Notes: a model not told the origin generated them from the sequence alone. A DNA stretch of 64,000 nt from Candidatus Poribacteria bacterium (GCA_012267415.1 JAAXGN010000036.1:1-64000), one strand, 5' to 3'. Numbered from the stretch's first letter, positions 49,591-58,697 are shown. Numbers and translations are program-made.

Positions 49591-51489
49591 ATGTCTGTTA
49601 TGATGACAAAGTTAACAATTACTATTTTTTTAATTTTATTTCTTGTTTGCGTCATATTCAACACAAACAGTTTTGCTCAACAACATTTCACACGTTGGGG
49701 TTTACCCGAGGGAGCAATGGCACGGTTTGGGAAAGGCACCAAAGGCATCTTATCTGGTAAGATAGCTTATTCTCCCGATGGTGCAAGATTAGTTGTAGCA
49801 AGTCATATTGGTATTTGGATTTATGATACCAAAACACTTAAAGAGGTATCTCTACTTACCGGACATACAAGCCTTGTGAACAGTGTCGCTTTCAGTCCGG
49901 ATGGACAGACGATCGCGAGTGCAAGTTTAGATGAAACAGTTCGCTTATGGGATGCTTTCACCGGTGCACAGAAGCATATACTTACTGGACACACGGGTTT
50001 AGTTACAAGCATCTCGTTTAGTCCTGATGGACGCACACTCGCAAGCGGAGGTGATGACAAAACTGTCCGTTTATGGGATGCTGCTACAGGTACAGCTAAG
50101 TTAACACTAACTGAACATTTAGGATCGGTGCTTTGCGTCGCGTTTAGTCCGGATGGTCACACTATCGCAAGTGGAAGTGATGATAAAACTGTCCGACTAT
50201 GGGATGCTGTTACCGGTAATGAGAGATTGACACTCACTGCACATACAGGGTCAATCCTTAGTATAGCGTTCAGTCCGGATAGGAACATACTCGCAAGTGG
50301 GAGTAAGGACAATACTATACGCTTATGGATCGTTGACACTGGCGCACATATTGTAACCTTGAAGGAGCATAAATCTTGGGTCAATAGAGTTGCTTTCAGT
50401 CCGGATGGACGAACGTTTGCAAGTGGCAGTGGTGACAATGAAATCCATCTATGGGATATTACTACAGTTACGCGAAAACTGACACTTACTGGACATACAG
50501 ACAGTATATTATATTTGACGTTTAGTCCAGACGGTAAAACACTTGCAAGTATGAGTTTTGATCGAAGTATTCGTTTCTGGGATTATCATACTGGAAGAAG
50601 CATAGGTGTAATCACTGGACACATAGGACAAGTTAATAGCGTGACATTTAGTCCGGATGGAAGCACAGTCGTCTGTGATTGGGGTTTTCGCCCATATATC
50701 AGAGCATGGACTATTGAGGATGGGAAACAACAGAAGCAGATACAGAGTGTATACTCAGGGTTGCATCCTATTATGTTCAATCAGACTGGAGATGTTATCG
50801 CCAGTTCAGTTAAGGATTCTATTCGCTTATGGGATGTCGTTTCCGGCATGCGAAAGCAGACGATTATTGATCAGACAGAATCCATTTCAGGTGTTGTTGC
50901 ATTTAGTGTAGATGGTAGCACAATAGCGAGTGGACATCGCGACAATACCGTACGTTTGTGGGATGTTGCTACAGGTGAACAGTTGATTACTTTAGAAGGA
51001 CATACAGATCGTGTGCGAGGGGTATCATTCAGTCCTGATGGGGAAACACTTGCAGCAGGAAGTCTTAACGGAAACATCTATCTGTGGGATGTCAAGTCTG
51101 GAGAACGAAAACCTTTTCGCATAAGACATCCAATATGTGTATATTGTGTTGTGTTTAGTCCTGACGGGTCTATATTGGCAACTGGGAGTGATGACGAAAA
51201 CATCCAGTTGTGGAATGCTGCCACCGGTGATCATTTAGCAACATTGATTGGAGAGAATGGTTCGAACCGAAGTTTAATATTCAGTCAAGATGGAAGAATT
51301 CTGATAAGTGGTGGTGATGATGGAAAAGTCCAACTATGGGATGCGACTAACAGGACACTAAAACGCACTTTATCAGGACACACCTCAACCGTCACAAGTT
51401 TAAAGTTCAGTTCAGATGGTCGGATCCTTGCAAGCGGAAGTTGGGATGGTACAGTGCTTCTTTGGGATGTTACTTCTGATGCAGAATAA
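49591..51489 (+). CDS. Exported WD40-repeat protein with 14 blades
   Basis: This protein of about 632 residues has an N-terminal signal peptide (hydrophobic stretch about residues 7-24) and then WD40 repeats to its end. I count 14 units with the pattern LTGHTxxVxSVAFSPDGxxxASGSxDxTVRLWD, enough for two seven-bladed propellers. Blades 8, 9 and 13 are the most diverged. WD40 propellers are protein-binding platforms; being exported, this one acts outside the cytoplasm. The start could be TTG 49564, but ATG 49591 gives a more compact signal peptide. It has no enzymatic domain and no clear operon partner. Confidence 0.88.
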   Translation: MSVMMTKLTITIFLILFLVCVIFNTNSFAQQHFTRWGLPEGAMARFGKGTKGILSGKIAYSPDGARLVVASHIGIWIYDTKTLKEVSLLTGHTSLVNSVAFSPDGQTIASASLDETVRLWDAFTGAQKHILTGHTGLVTSISFSPDGRTLASGGDDKTVRLWDAATGTAKLTLTEHLGSVLCVAFSPDGHTIASGSDDKTVRLWDAVTGNERLTLTAHTGSILSIAFSPDRNILASGSKDNTIRLWIVDTGAHIVTLKEHKSWVNRVAFSPDGRTFASGSGDNEIHLWDITTVTRKLTLTGHTDSILYLTFSPDGKTLASMSFDRSIRFWDYHTGRSIGVITGHIGQVNSVTFSPDGSTVVCDWGFRPYIRAWTIEDGKQQKQIQSVYSGLHPIMFNQTGDVIASSVKDSIRLWDVVSGMRKQTIIDQTESISGVVAFSVDGSTIASGHRDNTVRLWDVATGEQLITLEGHTDRVRGVSFSPDGETLAAGSLNGNIYLWDVKSGERKPFRIRHPICVYCVVFSPDGSILATGSDDENIQLWNAATGDHLATLIGENGSNRSLIFSQDGRILISGGDDGKVQLWDATNRTLKRTLSGHTSTVTSLKFSSDGRILASGSWDGTVLLWDVTSDAE

Positions 51490-51504
51490 GAGGTTGCAAA
51501 GATT

Positions 51505-52824
51505 TCATTTCTCTTTTATTGGTGTTCTGGCTAAGACATAAGCGTGATGTTTACCCACAGCTATGCTGATTGGTTGACTCGCTTGCAGGGGAATAGTGGA
51601 TAATACCTTACCCAATTTTCCTGGTCCCATTTCCTCTATACTAAAAAAATGGAATATAGAAAAGAAACCTTTTTCGCTTACAATGTAAATTAGGTTGCCT
51701 GAAATCTGATAATCTGTGATCTGTCCTTCATAAGTTTTGTTGTTGATTTCTACTGTCTCAATCAAAGGATTGTATCCGATTTGCTGCATTTTTCCATTGA
51801 CAATTGCATGTGAGATTTTCGGTTTGTGTCGTTTTAATGTCTTTTTCCCTTCATCAAAGAAATTTCCTCTATATTTCCTTTTTACGTTGTAGATTGCAGT
51901 CGGGCCTATTCTTATGCTTTTCCTAACTTCATCAATCCAGCATGCATCTATTACACTCAAACCTCCAATGTGTTTCCTCAGCATCTCCCGTTTGATTGGT
52001 AAGTCATTCGCTTTACTACTGAAGTCGGTTGATACCAGAAATTCGTCTGATGAGCGAATTATTCCATGTGCACTTGGGTGTAGCTGCAAAAATCTTCGTT
52101 GAGCAAGGAGCGGTATATGAAGAGAAGAATAACGGTTGCGTCCAGATGGAAACTGAATCTGCTGCACTTTAGGAGAAGTGACATCCGGACATAGCAACCA
52201 CCACCTTTTCGAGAGTTTATTAGATTTGACGAATCTCGGTTGATTGAATTCTAAGGAAAAAATGTAGAGTGAAAAATTGTCCTCTCCTAAAACATAAAGG
52301 TATTCGTTTTGAACGTCCATATCTTTGATCCCATTCTTATTAGGTAACTTCATTGTAGATTGAATAACTGGTTCTGTAGGATCTGATATGTCAATGATAT
52401 GAAATTCTTTATCACCCGCTACAATGAGTCGGTTTTCATAGGCAACGACTTTGCCAATTTCATCTTGAAACGCAAGGGAAGTTTGATAAGATGGAAGATA
52501 CGGCTTAGAAACATCAATGACGTGGAGATGTTTTTCTGTTGTGGCATACGCGTGTTTAGCAACCAAAACAACGGTGTTTTTTGGATTGACACGATAGGGT
52601 AATTGTATATCAACCTCAAGTTTAGGGTATTCTAAATCTTCTATCTCAATGACGGTGAAAATGCTATGTTCTGTTATTTTTGAAGGCGGTTTGTCAATTT
52701 TTGACTGTGCAACTGCTTGGGTTTTGTACTGATTAATCAAACCTGGACTCCACGCAATACTAAAAAGTGTAAGGAGCATGAAGTTGCGTAGTAAGAATGT
52801 AGAAAAATCGGAGTCTTTTTTCAT
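51505..52824 (-). CDS. Exported LVIVD-type beta-propeller protein
   Basis: This protein of about 439 residues has a hydrophobic signal or anchor segment near its N-terminus (about 10-30). Blades contain LHVIDVSKPYLPSY, FHIIDISDPTEPVI and ADVQNEYLYVLG-like motifs, typical of LVIVD repeats. The C-terminal half is poorly recognisable but strand-rich. The function is unknown, with binding or scaffolding in the periplasm likely. The frame is open to 52896, overlapping the Gfo/Idh gene. I chose the internal ATG 52824, which reduces the overlap and places the signal segment correctly. Confidence 0.65.
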   Translation of the reverse strand: MKKDSDFSTFLLRNFMLLTLFSIAWSPGLINQYKTQAVAQSKIDKPPSKITEHSIFTVIEIEDLEYPKLEVDIQLPYRVNPKNTVVLVAKHAYATTEKHLHVIDVSKPYLPSYQTSLAFQDEIGKVVAYENRLIVAGDKEFHIIDISDPTEPVIQSTMKLPNKNGIKDMDVQNEYLYVLGEDNFSLYIFSLEFNQPRFVKSNKLSKRWWLLCPDVTSPKVQQIQFPSGRNRYSSLHIPLLAQRRFLQLHPSAHGIIRSSDEFLVSTDFSSKANDLPIKREMLRKHIGGLSVIDACWIDEVRKSIRIGPTAIYNVKRKYRGNFFDEGKKTLKRHKPKISHAIVNGKMQQIGYNPLIETVEINNKTYEGQITDYQISGNLIYIVSEKGFFSIFHFFSIEEMGPGKLGKVLSTIPLQASQPISIAVGKHHAYVLARTPIKEK

Positions 52825-52852
52825 CGTTTTTTTACGACTAAAGAAAGAAAAA

Positions 52853-53920
52853 TCAGCTTGCTTGTTGTGAGACAAAAATACGATAGATGTCTTCAAACAA
52901 TCTCACATCCGTTAGTGTATCTTCGGCAGAGGAACGGAACGGTTCAGGATTGTGTAGGTTCTTAATGAAGTATTCTGCTTCTCTGTGATATGCCCATGTC
53001 CAAGAAGGTCTTGGGATGGGTCGCGTAATTTCTTGTGCTTCACCTGCGCGGTATATCTCAACTTCTGCCGGTGTATTTTTCAGTAAAAGCGGTGGTGCCC
53101 AAGTATGTATCCATCCGTGTTGGAAGTATATCTGTGAATGTTCATCCCATCGGTAGTGTGAAACGTGTCCAGTTTCTAAAGTAACTCTTGTGCCTGCCAT
53201 ATCAAATATTACGACACCTGTATATCCGTTTTCATTCAGGTCAACTGCTTTAACAGTGACATCATCCCCTGCATTGAGGAACCATCGCATGAGATTGATA
53301 TTGTGTGTATATTGCTGTAGGTATCCGATGTAACCTCCGTGATATTTTTCTGGGAGCCAGTCTGGGAATTTCTGTGGTGCGGTGGGTTTAGGTTCATCGG
53401 TGTTGTCCATGTGTGTATCAAGATTGCAGACCCAGTCGCCTCCAAAACCGTGATTTCGTGCATAGGTTAAGCGTCCCATCTCACCCGTTTCTCGGAATTG
53501 TGCGATTTTTTCTTTGACGATTTCATTGCCGGCATCGTAGCGTTTCATGTAACCGACCATCAATTTTTTGTTGTATTCGTTTGATGCATCAACGATTGCT
53601 TGTGCTTGTTCCAGTGAGACTGCCATGGGTTTTTCCATGAAGACGTGCTTCCCTGCTTGTAACAGGTCTTTTGCGATTTCCCCTTGTAAGGCAAAATCTG
53701 CTGAAACAGCGACGGCTTCAATATCGTCATTCTGTGCGAGTTCTGAATGGTGTTTATATAGATGTGGTATTCCAAAGCGTTCTTGGACTTTTTTCCCAAG
53801 TTCAGTTCTGACTTCAGCGAGTCCTACTATCTCACATTCGGGGATGCTTGCAAAATTTGGAATATGCACCTTCTGTGCCATAAATCCGCAACCAATATAA
53901 CCGATCTTTATTCTATCCAC
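52853..53920 (-). CDS. Gfo/Idh/MocA family oxidoreductase
   Basis: This 355-residue NAD(P)-dependent oxidoreductase has the nucleotide-binding IKIGYIGCGFMAQKVHIPNF at the N-terminus. The family signature FMEKPMAVSLEQAQAIV lies near residue 95 and MVGYMKRYDAGN follows. The C-terminal domain has YIGYLQQYTHNINLMRWFLN, with the catalytic-region His. The substrate is unknown. The gene begins six bases after the HEAT-repeat gene and shares the strand with two further small genes upstream, suggesting an operon from 54735. Confidence 0.9.
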   Translation of the reverse strand: MDRIKIGYIGCGFMAQKVHIPNFASIPECEIVGLAEVRTELGKKVQERFGIPHLYKHHSELAQNDDIEAVAVSADFALQGEIAKDLLQAGKHVFMEKPMAVSLEQAQAIVDASNEYNKKLMVGYMKRYDAGNEIVKEKIAQFRETGEMGRLTYARNHGFGGDWVCNLDTHMDNTDEPKPTAPQKFPDWLPEKYHGGYIGYLQQYTHNINLMRWFLNAGDDVTVKAVDLNENGYTGVVIFDMAGTRVTLETGHVSHYRWDEHSQIYFQHGWIHTWAPPLLLKNTPAEVEIYRAGEAQEITRPIPRPSWTWAYHREAEYFIKNLHNPEPFRSSAEDTLTDVRLFEDIYRIFVSQQAS

Positions 53921-53926
53921 GAAAAT

Positions 53927-54364
53927 CTACTCCTTTTCCACGTACGATTCTATCTGTTCAATTGCTGTTTGAGCACCTTCTCTGACCAATGCAGAAACAT
54001 CATTCTGCGCAAGTTGCTTTAGTTTTTTCAGGCAGTCTCTTGCATCTAATTTACCGAGTGCAACAGCGACAAAATAGCGGACATCCGCGTCTTCATCGTC
54101 GAGTGCTTTTAGCATTGTCTTTATATCGGTAGGTGATGCTAAATGTCGGTCAACATCACCGATATTGATTAGTGATTGTGCAGCGATTCTTCTGGAATGG
54201 ATATCACCGTGAAGGAGTGATGTCAATAATTCGTCATTCCCAGTGGCGATTTCGGTTAGATTATCCCAGTCACAATCCAGACAGAACCAGGACTCTTTAT
54301 CCAACTGTTGCACGTTGACAGTGCTACATTTCGGACATACTTCATAGATATATTCTTGACTCAT
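53927..54364 (-). CDS. Zinc-ribbon and HEAT-repeat protein
   Basis: This 145-residue protein begins with a four-cysteine zinc ribbon (VCPKCSTVNVQQLDKESWFC, then LDC). Three HEAT/PBS-type helical repeats follow (about 45-140), for example HSRRIAAQSLINIGD and DADVRYFVAVALGKLDA. HEAT repeats bind proteins. The ATG overlaps the stop of the upstream gene (TGATG), so translation is coupled. A role in the neighbouring oxidoreductase's pathway is possible but unproven. Confidence 0.75.
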   Translation of the reverse strand: MSQEYIYEVCPKCSTVNVQQLDKESWFCLDCDWDNLTEIATGNDELLTSLLHGDIHSRRIAAQSLINIGDVDRHLASPTDIKTMLKALDDEDADVRYFVAVALGKLDARDCLKKLKQLAQNDVSALVREGAQTAIEQIESYVEKE

Positions 54365-54735
54365 CAGCTATTCATAACCTCCATTTCGGGTAGGTCTCTC
54401 CAGATTTCTGGTCCTTCAGGTTTGAAATTGATTGTTGCGATGAATTGCATGCCGTGATAGAAGTTAATTTTGAATTTTCCGCCGCCGAAGTGTTGCTTTA
54501 GGTAATCCATGGGTGCGTCAATCAAAGGACCCATTTCGTCTGCATAATAGAAAGCGAGTGGTTTAAAGCGAACAGTGTTCCCGACAGGTTCTTGCACTAA
54601 CAACTGTGCGGAGGTAGCAGGAAATAGGACTTGAAAGGCATCCCACAAATCACCGACTGTCGGATTTGGATTGCCAATTCGCTTTTTGAAGTCGTTTTCA
54701 AGATATTCTGAGAAGGTGTTAAATACCCAATCCAT
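54364..54735 (-). CDS. Hypothetical protein
   Basis: This 123-residue soluble protein has a pattern of LVQEPVGNTVRFKPLAFYYADEMG and GGGKFKINFYHGMQFIATINF, suggesting a small alpha/beta fold. No family is recognised. It is translationally coupled to the zinc-ribbon/HEAT gene, with a one-base overlap. Confidence 0.6.
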   Translation of the reverse strand: MDWVFNTFSEYLENDFKKRIGNPNPTVGDLWDAFQVLFPATSAQLLVQEPVGNTVRFKPLAFYYADEMGPLIDAPMDYLKQHFGGGKFKINFYHGMQFIATINFKPEGPEIWRDLPEMEVMNS

Positions 54736-54778
54736 GCTTTTCGTTTAAACCAGATTCTATAGAAGTCGTCTTTATATA

Positions 54779-55351
54779 TCAGTTAAAGTCAATCCGTGTG
54801 TATATGTCCCTGAGAGATAGTTTGCATCCTATGGAGGTAAGAATTAGTGTGTCTTGAAATGCGCTAAATGTTTTCAGATTCCATTCTGAATTATTTAACT
54901 TGTAATGCGCCACGTGGACTTTGTCTTGTGAAACAAAAATATATTCCTTTAATGTGGCAATTTGTTTATAGTATTCAAATTTCTCACCTTTGTCATATTT
55001 CTCGGTTGAGGATGAAAGCACTTCTATGATCAGAACAGGGTTTAGGAGTGTGTCAAAAGTATTATCCTCAAATTGTGGTTCTCCGCAGAAAACGATGACA
55101 TCTGGATAGAAGTATGCCATCTTCGGACTGGTCTTCACACGTACATCGTTAGTTACGACTTCACAATCCTTTCCTCTCAGTTGAATGTTTAACTCTGTCG
55201 CAATATCCAATGTGATTTGAGCATGCGCGAGATTTGCCCCAGGCATAGTGAGTATCTCTCCGCTGAGGTATTCACTCTTGATTGTTGCCTTACGTTCAGC
55301 GATGAGATAATCTTGTGGGTTATAGAGAGTTTGCGCGCTGGGATACTTCAT
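54779..55351 (-). CDS. Uma2 family (DUF820) nuclease-like protein
   Basis: This protein of about 190 residues has the PD-(D/E)XK-type Uma2 core: EYLSGEILTMPGANLAHAQI, AYFYPDVIVFCG (Asp), PVLIIEVLSSSTEKYDKGEKFEYYK (Glu, then Lys) and LKEYIFVSQDKVHV. The in-frame extension to 55447 overlaps the upstream gene and does not look like Uma2, so I start at ATG 55351. A second family member lies at 36589. The role of the family is not established; it is widely multiplied in cyanobacteria and some other phyla. Confidence 0.85.
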   Translation of the reverse strand: MKYPSAQTLYNPQDYLIAERKATIKSEYLSGEILTMPGANLAHAQITLDIATELNIQLRGKDCEVVTNDVRVKTSPKMAYFYPDVIVFCGEPQFEDNTFDTLLNPVLIIEVLSSSTEKYDKGEKFEYYKQIATLKEYIFVSQDKVHVAHYKLNNSEWNLKTFSAFQDTLILTSIGCKLSLRDIYTRIDFN

Positions 55352-55443
55352 ACATATCACCAAGAAGTTTAAAAGCCAGGAGCCTTTAAGAAGTCCTTCC
55401 AGTCGAAATCGGGCAGAGGGAACTCCTCTGTGGCTTTGCACTG

Positions 55444-55857
55444 TCAAAATGTTGCTGCTTGTTCAAAGAACTCTATATCTACGCGTTCTATTTTTGCGCT
55501 GCGTGCATTCTCTGCGACACGTTGGACAACCATTTCACGCACAAACGGGATTGGTATTCGTTTGACACGATGCACAACCTCTTCGGTGCATGGGACATTC
55601 GTGTTGTCAAGGAAAGGACCGTCATGCATGGGTGTTTCTGCTGGATGATCACAGGTCTCAGGTACAAGTTGCTGTAGTCGCATTGACACATAATCCGTCA
55701 CCCATTGCTGAAATTGTTCCGTGTTATCCGATTCGTTGACAGTTGCTTGCTGCGGTTGATCCAATTTATCATTTATACTCGTAAGTAGGTTTTCCAATCT
55801 TTGCAAGCGGTCTTCTACATTAGTGAGTCTCTGTTGAACATCGTTCTGTTCTTTCAT
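55444..55857 (-). CDS. Coiled-coil protein with C-terminal PCP_red-like domain
   Basis: This 137-residue protein starts with a coiled coil (about 1-45, RLTNVEDRLQRLENLLTSIN), followed by an acidic linker and a C-terminal domain of about 48 residues. That domain, TEEVVHRVKRIPIPFVREMV then VQRVAENARSAKIERVD, aligns by eye with the domains at the ends of the 56934, 58803 and 61757 proteins. I read these as PCP_red, the C-terminal domain of the light-independent protochlorophyllide reductase B subunit. The start has a strong AAGGAGG (55862-55868). Its partner or ligand is unknown. Confidence 0.7.
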   Translation of the reverse strand: MKEQNDVQQRLTNVEDRLQRLENLLTSINDKLDQPQQATVNESDNTEQFQQWVTDYVSMRLQQLVPETCDHPAETPMHDGPFLDNTNVPCTEEVVHRVKRIPIPFVREMVVQRVAENARSAKIERVDIEFFEQAATF

Positions 55858-55910
55858 ATTTCCTCCTTATATTGTGAAACCGATAAATATCATTACACTT
55901 CCTTGCATGA

Positions 55911-55939
55911 CGGGCAATGAATTGCCCTACTACGAACGG
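55911..55939. repeat. Half-palindrome of CGGGCAATGAATTGCCC type
   Basis: CGGGCAATGAATTGCCCTAC plus TACGAACGG matches one arm of the palindrome at 29220, with GGGTAA and TTTAAT following as in the TGAAGATTAA family. No complete terminal repeats are seen. Confidence 0.6.
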
Positions 55940-55981
55940 ATGTTTGATGATGGGTAAGTATATGTTTAATTCTGAGTTTTA

Positions 55982-56701
55982 CTATATTACCCAGTATTTC
56001 CATAAGTCTGCAGGAATTTCATATCTAATTTCTTCACGGTTTTTATGGTGATAGCGTGCAAATATCCCTACTCTTGGGATGTCTCTAATATTGCCAGAAC
56101 CAGTATGACACAAGTATGCATGCCATAACACGACATCTCCTGCTGCACCGATAAACTCCCGTGGTCCTTCGGGTGATAAATCTGAGAACATGTTCCAACC
56201 CCACCCGTCAATATCTCTGAAACTCCCATCAACCTGTTCAGGATACTTGAGGAAGTATTGATGTGTTGTGAGATGACTTTTGGGCCAAAATACGAAGGCA
56301 CCGCCACCCGGTTCAGTATCATAAAGATATGTTGTCGCACCCATCATAAACGGACTCCAACCGCCGGGACCGTAAGCATCAATATGTCCACTTCCTGGCA
56401 TTGACCATTCTGCTTCTGGGTTTGGCCATTTTACCAATGGTGCGCCTCCACCACCAGCAAACTCACCACCACTGAATTGTTGAATTATCCCCTGCATCGC
56501 TGGCAAATGCCCAAAGTTCGGGGAAAAACCGAAGTTTTCTACGACGTAATTGTCGGGCCATGTCTCTGGCGTCTCTAAGCTGGACTTGAAGTGCTTCCAA
56601 ATCTGTTCTCGCCATCCTTCAATCACCTGTGTATCAATCAAGTTTTCAAGGATAAGGAATCCGTTTTCTTTAAAGGATTCTACCTGTTTTGCTGTGAGCA
56701 T
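55982..56701 (-). CDS. Phytanoyl-CoA dioxygenase (PhyH) family protein
   Basis: This protein of about 239 residues belongs to the Fe(II)/2-oxoglutarate oxygenases of the PhyH type. It opens with AKQVESFKENGFLILENLID, typical of the family. The iron ligands are His and Asp in GSGHIDAYGPGG and a distal His in VVLWHAYLCHTGSG, and RVGIFARYH supplies the 2-oxoglutarate-binding Arg. It hydroxylates an unknown small substrate. The frame extends to 56767, but that part is encoded by a MITE-like element. ATG 56701, with AAAGGAAAA upstream, is the likely start. Confidence 0.9.
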   Translation of the reverse strand: MLTAKQVESFKENGFLILENLIDTQVIEGWREQIWKHFKSSLETPETWPDNYVVENFGFSPNFGHLPAMQGIIQQFSGGEFAGGGGAPLVKWPNPEAEWSMPGSGHIDAYGPGGWSPFMMGATTYLYDTEPGGGAFVFWPKSHLTTHQYFLKYPEQVDGSFRDIDGWGWNMFSDLSPEGPREFIGAAGDVVLWHAYLCHTGSGNIRDIPRVGIFARYHHKNREEIRYEIPADLWKYWVI

Positions 56702-56724
56702 GCATTTTTCCTTTTTCAATGATA

Positions 56725-56884
56725 CTATAATGAAGTCAATAATTACTTGTACATAATTGTAGCGCAAACTTTTAGTTTGCGTACACTACTGCACAAACTA
56801 AAAGTTTGTGCTACAACACAGTTCGGTCTTTCGGTTTTGGTCTCGCGTATCAAAAGTGTGCATATATTTTTGTATTTCACTATA
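56725..56884. repeat. MITE-like element with GCGCAAACTTTTAGTTTGCG core, copy 3
   Basis: The 58-bp core at 56758-56815 differs from copy 1 by one base. The outer ends CTATAATGAAGTCAATAATT and TTGTATTTCACTATAATT are imperfect inverted repeats. It lies 24 nt upstream of the PhyH start codon and must contain or displace that gene's promoter. Confidence 0.85.
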
Positions 56885-56933
56885 ATTATACCCTCTATCA
56901 CAGAGCACATATCCAACGATACGTTCATCATGT

Positions 56934-58238
56934 TTAACGTTTTGGTCGGAATGATGGGATGCCCGTTTTATCAAACCGCCTTTTGACTGCTTTCATGAGT
57001 TCAGGTGTGATTTCTCGATAACCGTGTTCACGCGCATACTTTTCTACACTTTTTATTACCATTCCGCGTGCAAATGAAGGGACACGTTTTAGCCTTTTCT
57101 CTGCAGCTGAATTCCATGCTAAGTCGTAGTCGGGTTCGGATGCGAATGCAGTGCGTTTATCAAATCCAATTACAGGTTTCTCCTGTTGACCGGGTTGGTA
57201 TTCACAAGATTCGTCTGCGGCGAGATAATTGCCACCTGTTGCATAAGCACGTGCCCTACACCCTCCACATACTTCTTTGAATTCACAAGCACCACACTTT
57301 CCTTCAAGGAGATTTCTATTACGTAGTTCCTGAAAGGTTTCTGATTCGTTCCATAGTTTAACAAAACTCTCATCCTTAAGATTGCCGACACTAACAGGGA
57401 GATATGGACATGGCGTTAATTCACCTTCAGGACTGATGCGACAATAGTAGATTCCGCAAGGACATGTTCCGCTTGGGTACCCTTGAAGGAATGCTGAATC
57501 AGACTCTTGTTCGTAGATAACACGTTTATAGTGTGGTGCACATTTTGCTGCGATGAGCATCTTCCCGGTATAATCTCTCTGTAGTTTGAACATTGTATCC
57601 AGCATGTTCTCATATTGTGCGGGAGAGATGTCCATGACTGTTTTACCTCTACCTGTACGTACGAGAAAATATAGGTTTAGTACTTTTGCCCCTATCTGAT
57701 ATGCGAATTCTACGATCTCAGGAATTTCATCGTAATTCCACTGTGTGACGGATGTCTGGACGAGGAAATCGAGTTTTGCACGTTTGAGTGCTTCAACGCC
57801 ATTCAGTGTTGCTTTCCATGCACCCGGCATGCCGCGAAACTTATCGTGTTCAGAAGGTTGGATAGAGTCAATGCTCAAACCAGCACCCGTCACGCCATTT
57901 TGTTGCATCTTCTCAACGATCTCATCGTTGAGTAGGACACCGTTTGTTCCCATCACAACGAGGAAACCTGTATCTGATGCATATTTTGAGATCTCTAAAA
58001 TATCTGGACGTAATAAGGGTTCACCACCGGTGAGGATTAGAAGGATATGCGGGTTAATCTCTGCTATCTCATCAATCACTCTGAAACAATCTTTCTGGCT
58101 TAACTCAGCATCTCTGTGATATCCGTGCGGGTGCTCGTCTGTATCAACAAAACCTGCAGGAAGGTAGCAGTGCATGCATTTCAGATTGCACAATCGGGTG
58201 ATATTCCATGATACTGCCTGAACTTTTGTGTTTTCCAT
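56934..58238 (-). CDS. Radical SAM/SPASM protein with C-terminal PCP_red-like domain
   Basis: This 434-residue protein has three parts. The radical SAM domain (about 8-215) binds a 4Fe-4S cluster through Cys17, Cys21 and Cys24 in CNLKCMHC, with ILTGGEPLLRPDI for SAM binding. A cysteine-rich SPASM region (about 250-375) includes CPCGIYYCRISPEGELTPC and KCGACEFKEVCGGCRARAYA. These sequences are close to the AhbD/NirJ group that modifies heme precursors, although peptide-modifying SPASM enzymes also share them. The last 50 residues (LAWNSAAEKRLKRVPSFARG onwards) form a PCP_red-like domain. It abuts the CopD-like gene, with no gap. Confidence 0.9.
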   Translation of the reverse strand: MENTKVQAVSWNITRLCNLKCMHCYLPAGFVDTDEHPHGYHRDAELSQKDCFRVIDEIAEINPHILLILTGGEPLLRPDILEISKYASDTGFLVVMGTNGVLLNDEIVEKMQQNGVTGAGLSIDSIQPSEHDKFRGMPGAWKATLNGVEALKRAKLDFLVQTSVTQWNYDEIPEIVEFAYQIGAKVLNLYFLVRTGRGKTVMDISPAQYENMLDTMFKLQRDYTGKMLIAAKCAPHYKRVIYEQESDSAFLQGYPSGTCPCGIYYCRISPEGELTPCPYLPVSVGNLKDESFVKLWNESETFQELRNRNLLEGKCGACEFKEVCGGCRARAYATGGNYLAADESCEYQPGQQEKPVIGFDKRTAFASEPDYDLAWNSAAEKRLKRVPSFARGMVIKSVEKYAREHGYREITPELMKAVKRRFDKTGIPSFRPKR

Positions 58239-58697
58239 TTAGTTTCTCAAAAACATAGCAAGTGCAAATACAATTATACCTGAAAAGAGTGTTAGATGAC
58301 CAAAGACATTGATATGACGCGGGACAATTATTCTGCTATCTGGTTGTGCTGCCTCAAGATGTCGTTTATAGGACGAACTGTATAAACCCCAGAAGAGTAT
58401 CATAAATGCAAATGCCCCCAACTTTGCAGCAGAATATATCATGTATTGTGCTTCTAATTTCATGCCGCTGTTCCATGCAACGATGAAGATGACGATTCCA
58501 CCTGTGAGTAGTAGCATATCTCTCATGAGCCGTAACACATGCCGAAAGCGATTGTGTATTTCCAATAGTTCTTGTGCTGATAAGTGTTGTCGGATTATCG
58601 GTAATGTAATTAATGTTGAGAAAACAACGCCTCCAAACCAGAGTATTGCTGCAGTGAGGTGAATGCTTCGCATGATGAGTTCTACATAAGTTCGCAT
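58239..58697 (-). CDS. Four-helix membrane protein, CopD/HemJ-like
   Basis: This 152-residue protein has four membrane segments, near residues 10-32, 57-77, 86-106 and 128-149. The first carries MRSIHLTAAILWFGGVVFST, a His-x7-Trp-x-Gly pattern shared by CopD-like proteins and by the protoporphyrinogen oxidase HemJ. Another His (RFRH) follows the loop, and HINVFGHLTLFSG lies in the last helix. These His residues could bind heme or copper. The stop codon directly precedes the ATG of the radical SAM gene. Given that neighbour, a tetrapyrrole or metal link is plausible, but not shown. Confidence 0.65.
   Translation of the reverse strand: MRTYVELIMRSIHLTAAILWFGGVVFSTLITLPIIRQHLSAQELLEIHNRFRHVLRLMRDMLLLTGGIVIFIVAWNSGMKLEAQYMIYSAAKLGAFAFMILFWGLYSSSYKRHLEAAQPDSRIIVPRHINVFGHLTLFSGIIVFALAMFLRN

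Noticed and set aside
54779-55447. Extended N-terminus of the Uma2 protein up to 55447
   Set aside because: The extra residues overlap the upstream gene's end and do not resemble Uma2 proteins.
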